From Ceratorhiza oryzae-sativae (Eukaryota; Basidiomycota; Agaricomycetes; Cantharellales; Ceratobasidiaceae), in the NCBI GenBank assembly GCA_030998015.1, contig JARWMV010000232.1, positions 2,046,001-2,110,000 on the forward strand: DNA of 64,000 nt, written 5' to 3'. The notes beneath the pieces were generated by a model that did not search any database, was not told where the DNA came from, and saw only the letters and a program-made list of their open reading frames with translations. Shown here piece after piece: positions 49,818 to 60,448 of the stretch (positions are counted from its first letter, which is position 1; every line of letters begins with the position of its first letter). The position numbers and the translations under genes were made by a program.

Positions 49818-51180
49818 TCATAAAAGCGATAAAATCCCAAAAATTAGTCCAAATGATGTTCCCGATATCCATAAAGACACCCTGGCAACTCTTCGTGGCG
49901 AAGCGTTGGAAATAGCCACTGCATAGTCCAGGCCGCACGTGTTCGACGCCAGCTTCTGAGCCGACGAGTACGACTTGGAGAGCGGAAGGGTAGCGTCTCT
50001 TGCATGGTTGGCATACAAAGCCATCAGGGACTTGATGCAGGCGCTACAGGATGGGGTGGATGTTTGGGGAACTGGGGTGCCTAGAGGAAGGGCGTAGAAG
50101 TATGTATCCGATGGTCTGGAACAAGGAAGTGAATCACATTGTCCGGCGCGTTACGGATTTGTCAAACTTACGAGGTTGAAGCGACCGCTTCGACAAAACC
50201 TGCAATTTACGGAATGTCAGAGACATGCGGATGGACGAATACGTATCTTCTTACAGTATGCGTTGCTCCGCTGGTTTACCAAACAGCCTGTTGGAACGGG
50301 TCAACATTGAAAAAACGGGTCGGTGACGGAGACTGACCAGCCTGACGCATTAAATCATATGTTTTGAACCCTGCGCAGAGATCAAGTTAAGTGGGCTAGT
50401 CTAGTATGTGATGTACGGAAAAAACGGACCGTTTAATGCCCGGAGGACCATTGCGTTCTGAGCCGTCATGTCCGTTCCACACACTGTTGGCTTGACGATC
50501 TCGGTAGCAAGCCAGTCCATCGTTGACCGACACTGGTCAATGGTCTGAGGTGTATCGCACGTCCCGCCCATGACAGCCGTGAGCTCTGTGAGATTACTTT
50601 GGACATCGAAAAAGGTGGATGACGTCCCGAGCAAGAGCGAAAACGGGCGACAGGCACGGAATGTGATATTTGTCGTGAACTGGTTGAAAAAGGTGTTACA
50701 GGTGGTGGTCGTAAAGTTGTAGGCCAAGCTCGAGTCGAAAGGTTGGGGAAACGGGGTCGGAACCGGGTATGGTGTCGAAGGAATAGAAGGAACGGCAGTC
50801 GCCACGGCGCCAGCTCCGAGCTGTAGGGGCGTGGTGGTCTCTGAACCGGCTGATGTTGTTGCTGCTGTTGGTGCAAGGGAGGACACCTCGTCCGCTGGGT
50901 CGCCGAGCTGCCTCGGTGAGTGACGGCGGGCTCGTAGGCCAGTCTGCGCACGCAGCGGGTGACGAGGGGCGGGAGCAGTGCTGGGGAAATGGTCGACGAG
51001 CGGATCGCGGGCGGCTCTCTGCGAGGCGAGGTTGACGAGCAGAAGGATCGCTACAGGAACGACGAGTGCGATGAGCCGGCGGCCGCGTGCGAGCAGGCGT
51101 GGACGCGCAGGGGCACATGTCGGTGGTGGGGCAGGAGAGTCGTGCGGCGGCGGCAGAGGGCTGGGCGGCGGCGAAAACAT
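49818..51180 (-). CDS. DUF7729-family membrane/surface protein
   Basis: Basidiomycete-type protein with a Pro-rich cytosolic N-terminus (MFSPPPSPLPPPHDSPAPPP), one hydrophobic helix (RLIALVVPVAILLLVNLAS) suggesting a type II anchor, then a Ser/Thr/Pro linker. The conserved Cys-rich domain begins FPQPFDSSLAYNFTTTTCNT and continues with RACRPFSLLLGTSSTFFDVQ and CGTDMTAQNAMVL. Downstream exons add SDTYFYALPLGT and STPSCSACIKSLMALYANHA, the matching C-terminal half of DUF7729. It ends with a hydrophobic tail (LWISGTSFGLIFGILSLL) that resembles a GPI-attachment signal. Cysteines suggest an extracellular disulfide domain. At least three introns. Divergent from the C2H2 gene. Confidence 0.8.
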
Positions 51181-51485
51181 GGAAAGGAGCGTGAGGGTTG
51201 GGAAACGAATGTCGGCTGCCTCGAAAGGCGGGACGTGGTCAAGACAGAGCGGACCACACAGAGCAGTCCAGAACCCAGGGCTTGCGCGATGGATCTCGGG
51301 AATTCCCCTGGTTTTTCAGCAGACCCTGGCGATCTGTGCCTTATCCAGGAGCATAGCCACGAGCCACAGTGGCGGGTCCCTCCTGCTGCCGATGGCGGGC
51401 ATGAGTGCTCGCCCCTGCCACTTTATATGCAACCGCACACTCGATCCATCCCCCCGCCCTTGCATCATCTCCCCTCGCCATCTCT
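51181..51485. other. Divergent promoter region, DUF7729 gene and C2H2 gene
   Basis: 305 bp between divergent starts. GC-rich; overlapping frames are shadows. No clear element. Confidence 0.35.
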
Positions 51486-53742
51486 ATGTCTGGCTCGACC
51501 GCCACTGCCGATCCCTTCATAATCGAGCCGCTGGTTTCAGACCTTGCTCGCCGCCAGCTCTCCCATCCCCCGTCGCCCCTCAAAGCGTCCAACGCCGCCC
51601 GCGGCGGCAGACCACTCCGCCCACTTGTCCATGTCTTTCGTGTTAATCCGTTCTCCACCCACGACGGCGTCAATGGTCGCTCCGTCCCCTCCGCCACGCC
51701 CGTGCCCCATCCACCCTTGCAAACCGCGCCGGTAACGCTGCAGTTTCAGCTCGACCCGCCCGCCTGTTCCGACGGCTTGGAGACCATCCACGAATCTTCC
51801 GAGTCGCCGCCGTTGGTCAAGCACGAAGACGAGGCGAGTCCTCCCTCCCCTCGGGTGTTCTACCCGCCCAACACACCCGTTTTCTTTCCCTCGTCCGAGG
51901 TTAATGGCTCGAGTGCCGAGGTGGATTTTTATTCGCCCCCATGCCTTTTTTATCCCGACTCTAATCGCGGGTCTGTTGTCCCCGTCCGCCTGTCCACGCA
52001 ATCTCCGTTCCCTAACGTCACTACTCGCTCGCCCCAGCAATTCTTCCAACCCCTCGCACAGCAACCCCTTGGTTCAGGTCAGTTCAACCAGCATTCTCCC
52101 CCGTACGTCTATCCTACGTCCATGGCGTACGACTCGGAGCATGTCGCACCCAGAAACGCGCCAAGCTCGTATGATTGCTCGGAATCACCCTCGGCAGCGC
52201 AGGTGCGCACCGCCAATGAGTACACCCACGAGTCTTGGCCAGAATATCCGTCGGACCAAGTCACGCTTGGCACGTCGCCTCAGCCGACTTCCAACGAGCA
52301 TGGTTCACCAGCGTCTGTTGACCAGACCTCGCCTTATCCGTCCTATCACTATGAGGTTGAATCTCACCCTCATGCTTTCGTTTCACCTCAACCTAATCAC
52401 CAACCTTCTTCCGAGTCTGGGTTTGCTCACGAATCTTCCCAAAATTCGCTCCGAGCTGGCTCTCATGTCGCCTCATCCGGAGAGCAGATCGCTTCTCAGC
52501 CACCGTCCAACTCCTTCCCCGAAGGACCTGTGACCGCTTTCTCCCACCGATTCTCCTATGATCGAGCTAACGAGCCCGTTTCTCCTGCTCCTCGGTATTT
52601 ATCCAATAGTCGTTCGTTCAACTCTCACCATCCCCTAACCGCTTCTCGTCTAGCATCGGCCCCATTCGTTCTCCTTCACTCTCGCCAACACCGACGGTAG
52701 TGTCCGAGTACTCAGAGTGGCCAGAGCGTTCGAGGCCGGAGCGTTCGAGGGACCAACGTCGCCTCGACTTGGCTCCGTACATCCCTGGTTCAGCACACAA
52801 GGTCGCCAAGGGGAAACGTCATACGTGCCCGGCAAGTTGGCTATGTAGTTGATTTGGGTCATGCAATCTCATATATGCGCCGCGTACAGGTCTGCAAGAA
52901 AAAGTGCGCGCGCCCATCCACGCTCCAGACGCACATGAACACCCATACTGGAGAAAAGCGTGAGTTGTTGTCTTATTCCTCCTTGATAGTTGAATTGACC
53001 CGACCACATATTCTACCCTCACCCCCCGTCATTTGCCTCCGCTTTGTGATATCTGATGCCGGGAACAACACGCGTTCAGCTTACTTGTGTCCGGTAATCT
53101 CGTGTGGTCGCCGTTTCAGTGTCTCGTCAAACCTTACGCGTCATCTTGGCATACACGGCATGAAGGTAGGCGTTCCTCGTGGTCCACGCAGAAAGGCCAA
53201 TAAACCGTCGGACGGCGAACGCGAGTTGAGCCCGGATTCTGGGCGCTCGTCGACAGCGACGTGGATTCCTGAAAGTTTGCGAGGCATGCGGAACGCTCGA
53301 CAGCTGTCTCATCGCCCCCCTTTCCAGGAGTTGGTGAATGCAACCACTCTCCCGGTCCCACTGCCCGGTAAGTGGTGTTTGATTAAAGGTGAGATGTACT
53401 CACTCGGAGATAGCGGTCTCCCCGCGCGGGGTTCCGGGGGACGAGAATTATGAGGAGCGCGACTCGTTCTTCTATCCTGAAGACTCCCTGGCGTTGTACC
53501 CGTACCACCCAGATCATGTAAGTCGTGCAGATCTTGCCTCCGCAAACATCGGGGCTCACGCGGTAATCAGTGGGATATGCGTTCGATCCTTCCAGGGCCG
53601 TTGCCGAGTCAGAAGGATAAGGAGCAGCGTGTCGCCCGTCAGACACATGTCTCGATGTCCGGATTTGGAGGAGGGAGTTCCCAATTCGGAGGCTGGTATG
53701 GTGCCCACGATCGCCGTGCATAACAGCGCGTGTCGAGACTAG
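51486..53742 (+). CDS. C2H2 zinc-finger transcription factor
   Basis: Starts MSGSTATADPFIIEPLVS. About 400 residues of Ser/Pro/Gln/His-rich sequence are followed by two tandem fingers: HTCPVCKKKCARPSTLQTHM with NTHTGEK, and YLCPVISCGRRFSVSSNLTR with HLGIH. The linker TGEKPY is rebuilt across an intron. Downstream is a basic GPRRKANKPSDGE and a low-complexity tail. Oddities: the intron inside finger 1 has a GC donor (52832-52889). One base appears missing at a C4 run (52632-52635), since the reading frame must shift to reach RFSSSIGPIRSPSLSPTPT. The last exon is uncertain: the frame I use stops at 53742, while the +1 frame reads PLPSQKDKEQR and stops a little earlier. Paired fingers of this type occur in fungal developmental regulators. 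Confidence 0.8.
52832..52889 (+). other. GC-AG intron inside the first zinc finger
   Basis: Donor CCG|GCAAGTTG matches the GC-donor consensus (GCAAGT), acceptor GTACAG. Joins CP to VC of the CxxC pair in frame. Length 58 nt. Confidence 0.8.
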
Positions 53743-54165
53743 GCGGGAGTTGCGGAATCTGACGCACGGTTGATATCGTTTTTTTTCCTTTCTTCTTCTC
53801 TTGGCTCCTGCGTTTGTACTATCTCCTGTCTGTATGTTCCTTGGCTGAGCCAGAGGGGGTGCCTTCCTGTGACTCAATCGAGGGGCCATCTTGTAATTTG
53901 TATTTGTTTCGGCTTGACACTGATCGGAAGACCCTGATTGAACCATCAGGGGATGTGTCTATGCCAATGACGTCAGCGTTGGTGAGAACCTGAGGCTCTC
54001 GACGACGCCTTGGCAGGCAAGGACAGCGACGAACACGACTCGCACACTACCAGGCGCTCGGCGCTGACATTACATCATATACACGTGGGCCAGGCATGTC
54101 TACGTCACGGCCATCACACATTGCGTTGCCGCCAAACACATGTGAGTGATTGATTTGCTTGACGC
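53743..54165. other. Intergenic stretch between C2H2 and MFS genes
   Basis: 423 bp, with a poly-T tract near 53780. No gene seen. Confidence 0.35.
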
Positions 54166-57100
54166 ATGCTGGCGATGGCCGTTCAAGACACTGAGCTCGC
54201 TCTAGTCGGCGACTCTGCGCTGGAATCCAGCTCTGCCGAGCCGACTCCTGCCGACGCCGACACTTCGACCTCGCCCCCCCAGCCACCACGCGTCGCGGCG
54301 CTGTCAACACAGGCGCCAAAGCATGCGCGGATATCGTTTAGCCGGCCCCCAGGCTCGGTTTCCGAGTCGCCTGCACGCTATCCTCGTCGTCCGTCGCGTG
54401 GGGCTAATTCGATCTTTGGTCGGAGTTCCGCCCGCCGAGCCGACGACAACGATGCGGCCGGGCTGCTTATTCTCCCCAGCGCCGCTGGATCGATTCATGA
54501 GCGAGAGCGGGCTGTGATTCCAAGCGCACTCAATCCGTCGTCGGATGCGACTCCGTTGCCGATTTTGTCGATGATCGTGTTATCGATTGTCATGCTTGGC
54601 GAGTTTCTGAGCGCGGTATGTGATTTATTCGTCGCCTGTCGTCGTAGACTGACAATGTTGGTAGAATGTCTCAACACCGTACGTCTTAACGCAGGATTGA
54701 TTAATCTCACTCACTTCTTGTTCTAGCTTTATTCTCAAAATGGTCCAAGGCTTCTTTGGCAATCCCGATAACAATCCGTCTGAACCAAACAGTCCTCAAG
54801 AGAATGAGGCCGTGGTCGGCTACTGGACCGGAATCCTCGTATCAGTCTTCTTCATCACCCAGTTTATAACGTCGCTTCTCTGGGCGACCGTTGCCGACAG
54901 ACATGGTCGCCGCGCCGTGCTCTTTGTTTCGCTTCTCGGCAACGCGCTCACCTGTACCCTTTTCGGATTCGCCACCAACTTGCCGCAAGCGATTGTTATC
55001 CGCTTGGCTCAAGGCGTGTTCAATGGCGCCGTGGGCGTAGCTCGTGGAACAGTCGCGGGCATCACCGACTCCACAAACGAAGGCCGCGCCTATGCTATTA
55101 TGGGGCAAGTTGGTTTAATTCCACCACCATACTATTCTAATAATGGACATATAGCTTTTCTTGGGGCTTTGGTGGTGTAGCAGGCGCAATCATCGGAGGT
55201 GCTCTGGAATCTCCCGCACACAAATGGCCTGGGCTTTTCACCAATTTTCCGCTGTTTGTCTCTTATCCTTATCTCCTTCCCTGTTTTGTCGCGAGCTGCA
55301 TCACGGGTGCAGGCGCTCTACTCTCACTCTTCCTTGGCTGGGACGCAGGACCACGTTATGGCCTTATTCGCCTTCCAGACGACGCAGACGCATACAACAA
55401 ACCTAGCGGCGCGGAAGAAGCAGAGACCCCATCCCAAGCTGAATTGGTCTCTCCCAGTGGGCTCAGCGGCATTTCGCAAAGGGTCGGGCACAGGTTCTCG
55501 GGGTACTTTGCACGCCGAGTCCGCGAAAACTCGCGGGGTGAATCACCAGTGCCGCTGGCTGCGTCTGGCCCTGGTCGCTCCGCATCGATTGGAATCGGTA
55601 GTGGGTCCGCGTACGGGTACAGAAGCCGGCTAGATAGCGTCGCGACAAGTATGAGGAGGCGAAGGGGAAGTACGACTAGCGCTGCTCGGGGTGACGGCTT
55701 TGTCGGAAGCTATGCTCCTCAAAATGAGAATATTGGGTTGGCGGAACGACTTCTTATGGGTCAGTGTAAGAATGTCTGCCTCCTTGCACTCGACTGACGC
55801 ATATTGAGTAGCCAATGACACAACGTGACGAACATGACAGATCTCTGGGTCGCTGCAGCCATCACTGCCGACGATGAAGAAGTTTTCGAAGACTGGGACT
55901 CTGAACTTTCCGAATCCGGGGACGAGAACCACCCGGCCGACGAGTCGCATGTCTCCTCTAATGCCATCCCACCCGAAAGCCAGCATTCTCTGGGCAATCA
56001 GGTCCCTAGCCGCCATTCTCTTTCCCAGCCACGTCGCCAGTCGTCCTCTCGTCGAAGCTATACACGTTCACCCACGCGTACAAGCGGGATTGGCACATCC
56101 CTTCAAGCCCGACTTGGAGTTCCATCGGGGCGCCGTGCGAGCTCGGTATCGTCACGTCCTGCGATATTTGCCAACACGGGGCTTAGCGAAGATATTTCTT
56201 ACAGCGGAGGCTATGTCACTCACCCCGATGAGTCACTTGTTGCTGTAGAAGCTGGCACTGGGGCCGGTGCCGGAGACCATCTTGCGCCGATTATCGAGGA
56301 TCGGACAATCTCTGTATCTGACCCCAACCTACGAGCACCGTCCGAGTCGGGTACGGGTAACACAGTAACCCAGGCTCAGATCACGCCACTCGTTATCGTC
56401 GAAGAGCGCCCGGGGGGTGGGCTGAGTCAATTACCCATGGTTATTATCTTTCAGTACGGGCTGTTGGCGCTGCACAATACTACTCACGACCAAATATTTT
56501 TGACTTACCTGGTATCGTAAGTCTATAAGTCTAGAAAGTGGATGGCTACCAAGTTTATTGCTCAACCACAGGAAATACAAGGCTGGTGGCCTGGAGCTTG
56601 ATCCTGCGCACTTTGCTCAACTAAGTAGGTAGTTGTTTTTCAGGTGGAGTCAAACGCTGATATTTTTTCAGTCGCATTGATGTGTCTCGCACAAATCGCA
56701 TTCCAATTCTATCTGTATCCGTGAGTGCAACTTGCTCGGTTGGATGTATTCCTGATTTTTGCATTTCCCGCCAACAGAAACATAGGGTGAGAATACCTGC
56801 AAGCCAGACACTAAAAAAACATTCTGATATGTTTGATTGCTAGCCCGCCACTCGGTCGCTTCTCTCACCTAGCAATGTTTCGTATTGGTTGCGCGTTGTT
56901 CATCCCGTCTTACCTGTCAGTCGTGTTGTACCGACACTTTGCGAGCTCAGGCAGTGGGGGAAGTTTGTTGATAATGATACTCTTGTCCATCAGCACGTAA
57001 GTCAACAACAACAGGGATATGCGTGTCTACTGACTCCCTTGGGGTGTGTGCCTCTAGTGCGATCCGATACTGTGGCACAACGTTTTCATATACTAGCATG

Positions 57101-57532
57101 GCAGTTTTGCTAAATTACAGTATGTGATGTCGGTGATTGAGCCGAGTTATTGTTAATATTTCTGTTATCAAGTGTCACCGCCTCATGTGGTAAGCCTGTC
57201 AAACGGCATGGCACAATCAATCGTGTCACTGGCACGTTTTGTCGGCCCCGTAAGTCATGTTCATTCTCGCTCAAACCCTGAGTCATTGACCCATTTACTG
57301 CCGTAGGTCTTTGGAGGATACGTAAGTCTCGTTCAATAGCTGATTGCGCGGTTCCGATTTGTCATGCTCTTATAATTTCTCGTATCCGATCTCACGTTGC
57401 TTGAGCTAATGATCCTATTCACAGCTCTGGTCGGTTAGCGTTCAAGACAACCCCAATGGTTATGCGTTTGGCTTCTACGTCTGCTCAGTCGTGTGTGGAC
57501 TGTCTATTCTACACAGTTTCACAATCCGTTAA
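54166..57532 (+). CDS. Major facilitator superfamily transporter with long central loop (YCR023C-like)
   Basis: Twelve-helix MFS protein. N-terminal cytosolic tail of about 120 residues, then LPILSMIVLSIVMLGEFLSA, GYWTGILVSVFFITQFITSL and the loop 2-3 motif WATVADRHGRRAVLF (family G-x-x-x-D-R-x-G-R-R). Further on are TCTLFGFATNL, VFNGAVGVARGTVAGITD and FSWGFGGVAGAIIGG. A cytosolic loop of about 300 Ser/Arg/Glu-rich residues separates the two six-helix halves. The second half has LPMVIIFQYGLLALHNTTHD, IALMCLAQIAFQFYLYPNIG, SLARFVGPVFGGYLWSV and VCGLSILHSFTIR. About 15 introns, including 9-nt and 15-nt exons. One base seems lost at 55822-55823. The build resembles yeast YCR023C and plant ZIF1-like vacuolar carriers; the substrate cannot be told. 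Confidence 0.87.
56778..56786 (+). other. 9-nt microexon in the MFS gene
   Basis: AAACATAGG between CCAACAG and GTGAGAAT. Joins TATCC and CCCGCCACTC to encode Y-P-N-I-G-P-P-L-G in frame. Confidence 0.75.
57307..57321 (+). other. 15-nt microexon in the MFS gene
   Basis: GTCTTTGGAGGATAC between CCGTAG and GTAAGTCT encodes V-F-G-G-Y of the conserved GPVFGGYLW helix. Skipping keeps frame but removes part of a transmembrane helix. Confidence 0.75.
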
Positions 57533-58236
57533 ACCCTGCGCCTTGTATGCGAGATCGATGGTCGTCCGTCATTGACCTTGTGGACTAGCTGAGTGGAGCA
57601 GATGTCCCGTTTTGGCGCAACAGACGTCATCAACATCATCTGCCTTGTTTCTACTTTTGTATCTCTCAACTACTTGTTTCGATAGTTTCGTCAATCCGAT
57701 CTGTTCTTACTCGTTGTTACGTGTATCAGGGGAACTTATATAAACAGGCAGTGGGATGATAGTGGTGTGCAATCAACAAACGAGGGGGGGAGGGCTGGGA
57801 ATAATGGACAGGCAGAGATGCCCTTTGAAGGACGCGGGATCGGAAATATAAAGTAGGAGATCGATTGTTACAATTAGTGAAGGGGAAGATCGAGAATCGC
57901 CAGGCATAGGATGTGGGGGGTCATAGCGTCCGTTATCATAGGCGCAGAGAGGCAAACATGACGGGGAGATAGCAACGCAGATCTAGATGGCCAGAGTTGT
58001 ACGACGCGCAGGGTAACCGCAGGCGGAGCCAAGCACAACATCCCACTCGAGAAAGAAAAAGCCAAAAAAGCCATAGGTCTACATTTCTGAATCGTACAAC
58101 GGCCGCCAGTGAAGATAACCCGCACCTGTCCAGCCTAGCCACTAGAATCTACTGCCATGTCCTCCATCTGTCTGTCACAAGACCTCTGAGCACCTGCCGC
58201 ACCGCTGGGTGCGACGGGGTAAACCGAGCGAGACAC
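57533..58236. other. Convergent 3' region of the MFS and PP1 genes
   Basis: 704 bp between convergent stops. G-rich run near 57785. Frames are short and unlike protein. Confidence 0.35.
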
Positions 58237-59538
58237 TCAGCCCATCTTGTTGTCGCCCTTCTTCTTTTGTTTGCGCGGCGTTATCGGTCTACCGACGTTT
58301 ACCCCTCCGTACGGATACTTGGCCTTTTTCTCCGCAGGTTTCAAAATCTACAAGCGGATGAGCAAAAGGCCAAATGCCGAGAAAAGAACACATACCTGGA
58401 AGGAACACAGCAATGTCTCGTCCACACTCATCATCGCTCCAGCATTGTCGAATTCTCCGCAGTAGTTTGGTGCAGAGAATAGAGTGACGAGTTGTCGTTT
58501 CGCAAAGAACTCGTATCCGTCCTCGACGACTTGGTGCGCTCGGCAGATAAGATCCATGTCGTGCTTCTGAAGGAAGCGTCCTACGACATCTGGACCAAAC
58601 GTGAAAGACACTCCACGATCGTTTTCGCTCCAACCAGTAATGTCCTTATCCGGATCTGACCACAGGAGGTCGCAAAGCAAACCTAAGGCAGACAAGCCAC
58701 CGTCAGCACCAAATCGCGTTACGTAACGCTCGTGCGCCATACCTGTGTCAGGAACATCGGTTGGGCGCATCACCCTCCTGATTTGCTCCATACTCTGAAG
58801 GTCGGGGCTCAGACCGCCATGCATTGTGAAGATTTTTTCATCAATGATTGCCGCGATAGGGAGACAGTTGAAGCAATCAGTGAAAGTTTTCCAGAGTTTA
58901 ATGTTGTATCGCCGTTTGCCTATCGATGAGAGTCAGTTGAATAAAACAACCAGCTCTCGATGAAAGACAGGTGCTCACACTCGTCATAAAAGCCGTAGAT
59001 ACGGTTAATGCTGGCGCACTCGTGGTTGCCTCGGAGGATAAAGAAGTTTTCGGGATACTTGATTTTGTAGGCCAGGAGCAAACAGATGGTCTCAAGACTC
59101 TGCTTGCCACGATCGACGTAGTCGCCCAAAAAGAGATAATTTGCCTCTGGGGGGAAGCCGCCGTATTCAAACAGCCGGAGCAAGTCATAGTATTGGCCGT
59201 GTATATCACCTACGCGATGTCGTCAGCGGCACGCGATATCATAACAAATCAAGCGCAACAAACCGCAAATCTTAATCGGGGCCTCGAGTTCAAGCAAAAT
59301 CGGTTGGTTGATGAAGATGTCCCGCGCTTTTGTGCACAAGAACTTGATCTCGTACTCCTGAAGTTGTACCGGCTTTCCTGGGCGATTGCCTCGCACTACA
59401 CACGCACGAGCCAACAGGAAATTTGAGTGTCATCGCTGCCACCGCTCGCCGCAAAGAGCACATGAATAGATGCGGCTTACCCTCCAACAGCCGATCTATT
59501 ACCGAGTCGAGATCAATATCTGCCGCGTTGTCTGCCAT
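58237..59538 (-). CDS. GLC7: Serine/threonine protein phosphatase PP1 catalytic subunit (Glc7)
   Basis: Starts [20 protein letters not shown]. The metal centre is complete: GDIHGQ, GDYVDRG and [18 protein letters not shown] (GDxHG, GDxVDRG, GNHE). [20 protein letters not shown] and [16 protein letters not shown] follow, then [26 protein letters not shown] is the toxin-contact loop of PP1. The last exon gives [20 protein letters not shown] then [14 protein letters not shown], with the C-terminal TPR site that CDK phosphorylates. Six introns; the one at 58683-58742 is 60 nt with no stop, so its retention would add 20 residues in frame after VPDTG. Length near 325 residues. Confidence 0.97.
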
Positions 59539-60448
59539 AGCGAGTCGTGTGGTCGTATACAAGGATATTCGGGTTGCTCAAAGCTGGTCGAGTGGGATAT
59601 CAGGCAACGCCGCAGAAGAAAGTGAGGGGTGTGGTCGGTTGAAGTAGATTACAAACGGTCTGGGGGCATAAGCGGGGGGTATGTCAGCAAATGCAGAATT
59701 TACAACAAACAAAGTGAAACAAGTGGCGGTCGGCATGAGCACCTTTGGGTGGCTCTAGCGGCGAAAGATAAGAGGGGGTGACGCAGACACACCTGTGCTG
59801 TGGGAGACAATGTGCATGTGACGAGACGAAAGCAAGGTTAGGGAAATAATTTGCAGCGCGCACGGCGGAGACGATATCTTACAGACGGCGCAGATCCGTC
59901 GGCGCGCAGGAGAGGGCGAAGAGGCAGGCGGCGTCGACGGCGGTGATGGGTGAGAACAGCACGCCCAGCTCATGTGGCGCCTAATCACACCGCGGACAGA
60001 GCCATCAGGACCGCTGCCCAAACCCTCCGATTCCCGAAAAATTTCCCGCTTCACAACTGGTGGGCTCCGCCGCGCCCGTGTCTCTCTCGTCTGCACTTGA
60101 CCCATTCGTATATTCCGTCTGCGCTTGCTCAGCCCTCCCATCTCATTTTTGCTCCCACGTGATGGACCCTGAGGAACAAGGGCAAAACCAGGTGGCTACG
60201 CTGCCAGCACACACCACCGAATCCACCCGTTCACAAACACGCATGATTCAAATACTACCAACAAACTACAAACAACAAGAAACCGCGCATGGCGGATACA
60301 ATAAAAGAGCACACTAAGTAAAACAGTATAGAGACCAGGTAAAGACGGGCTACACGCAGCCAAGGAGGAGAACATTACACAAAATCTCATGTGGACAGTC
60401 CGTGACCGTCTTTTCAACAAGCCATTATCATCATATCGTGTATGTATA
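59539..60448. other. Intergenic stretch between PH-domain gene and PP1
   Basis: 910 bp holding the PP1 promoter and the PH-gene 3' end. Contains CCACGTGA at 60155-60162. No gene seen. Confidence 0.4.
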
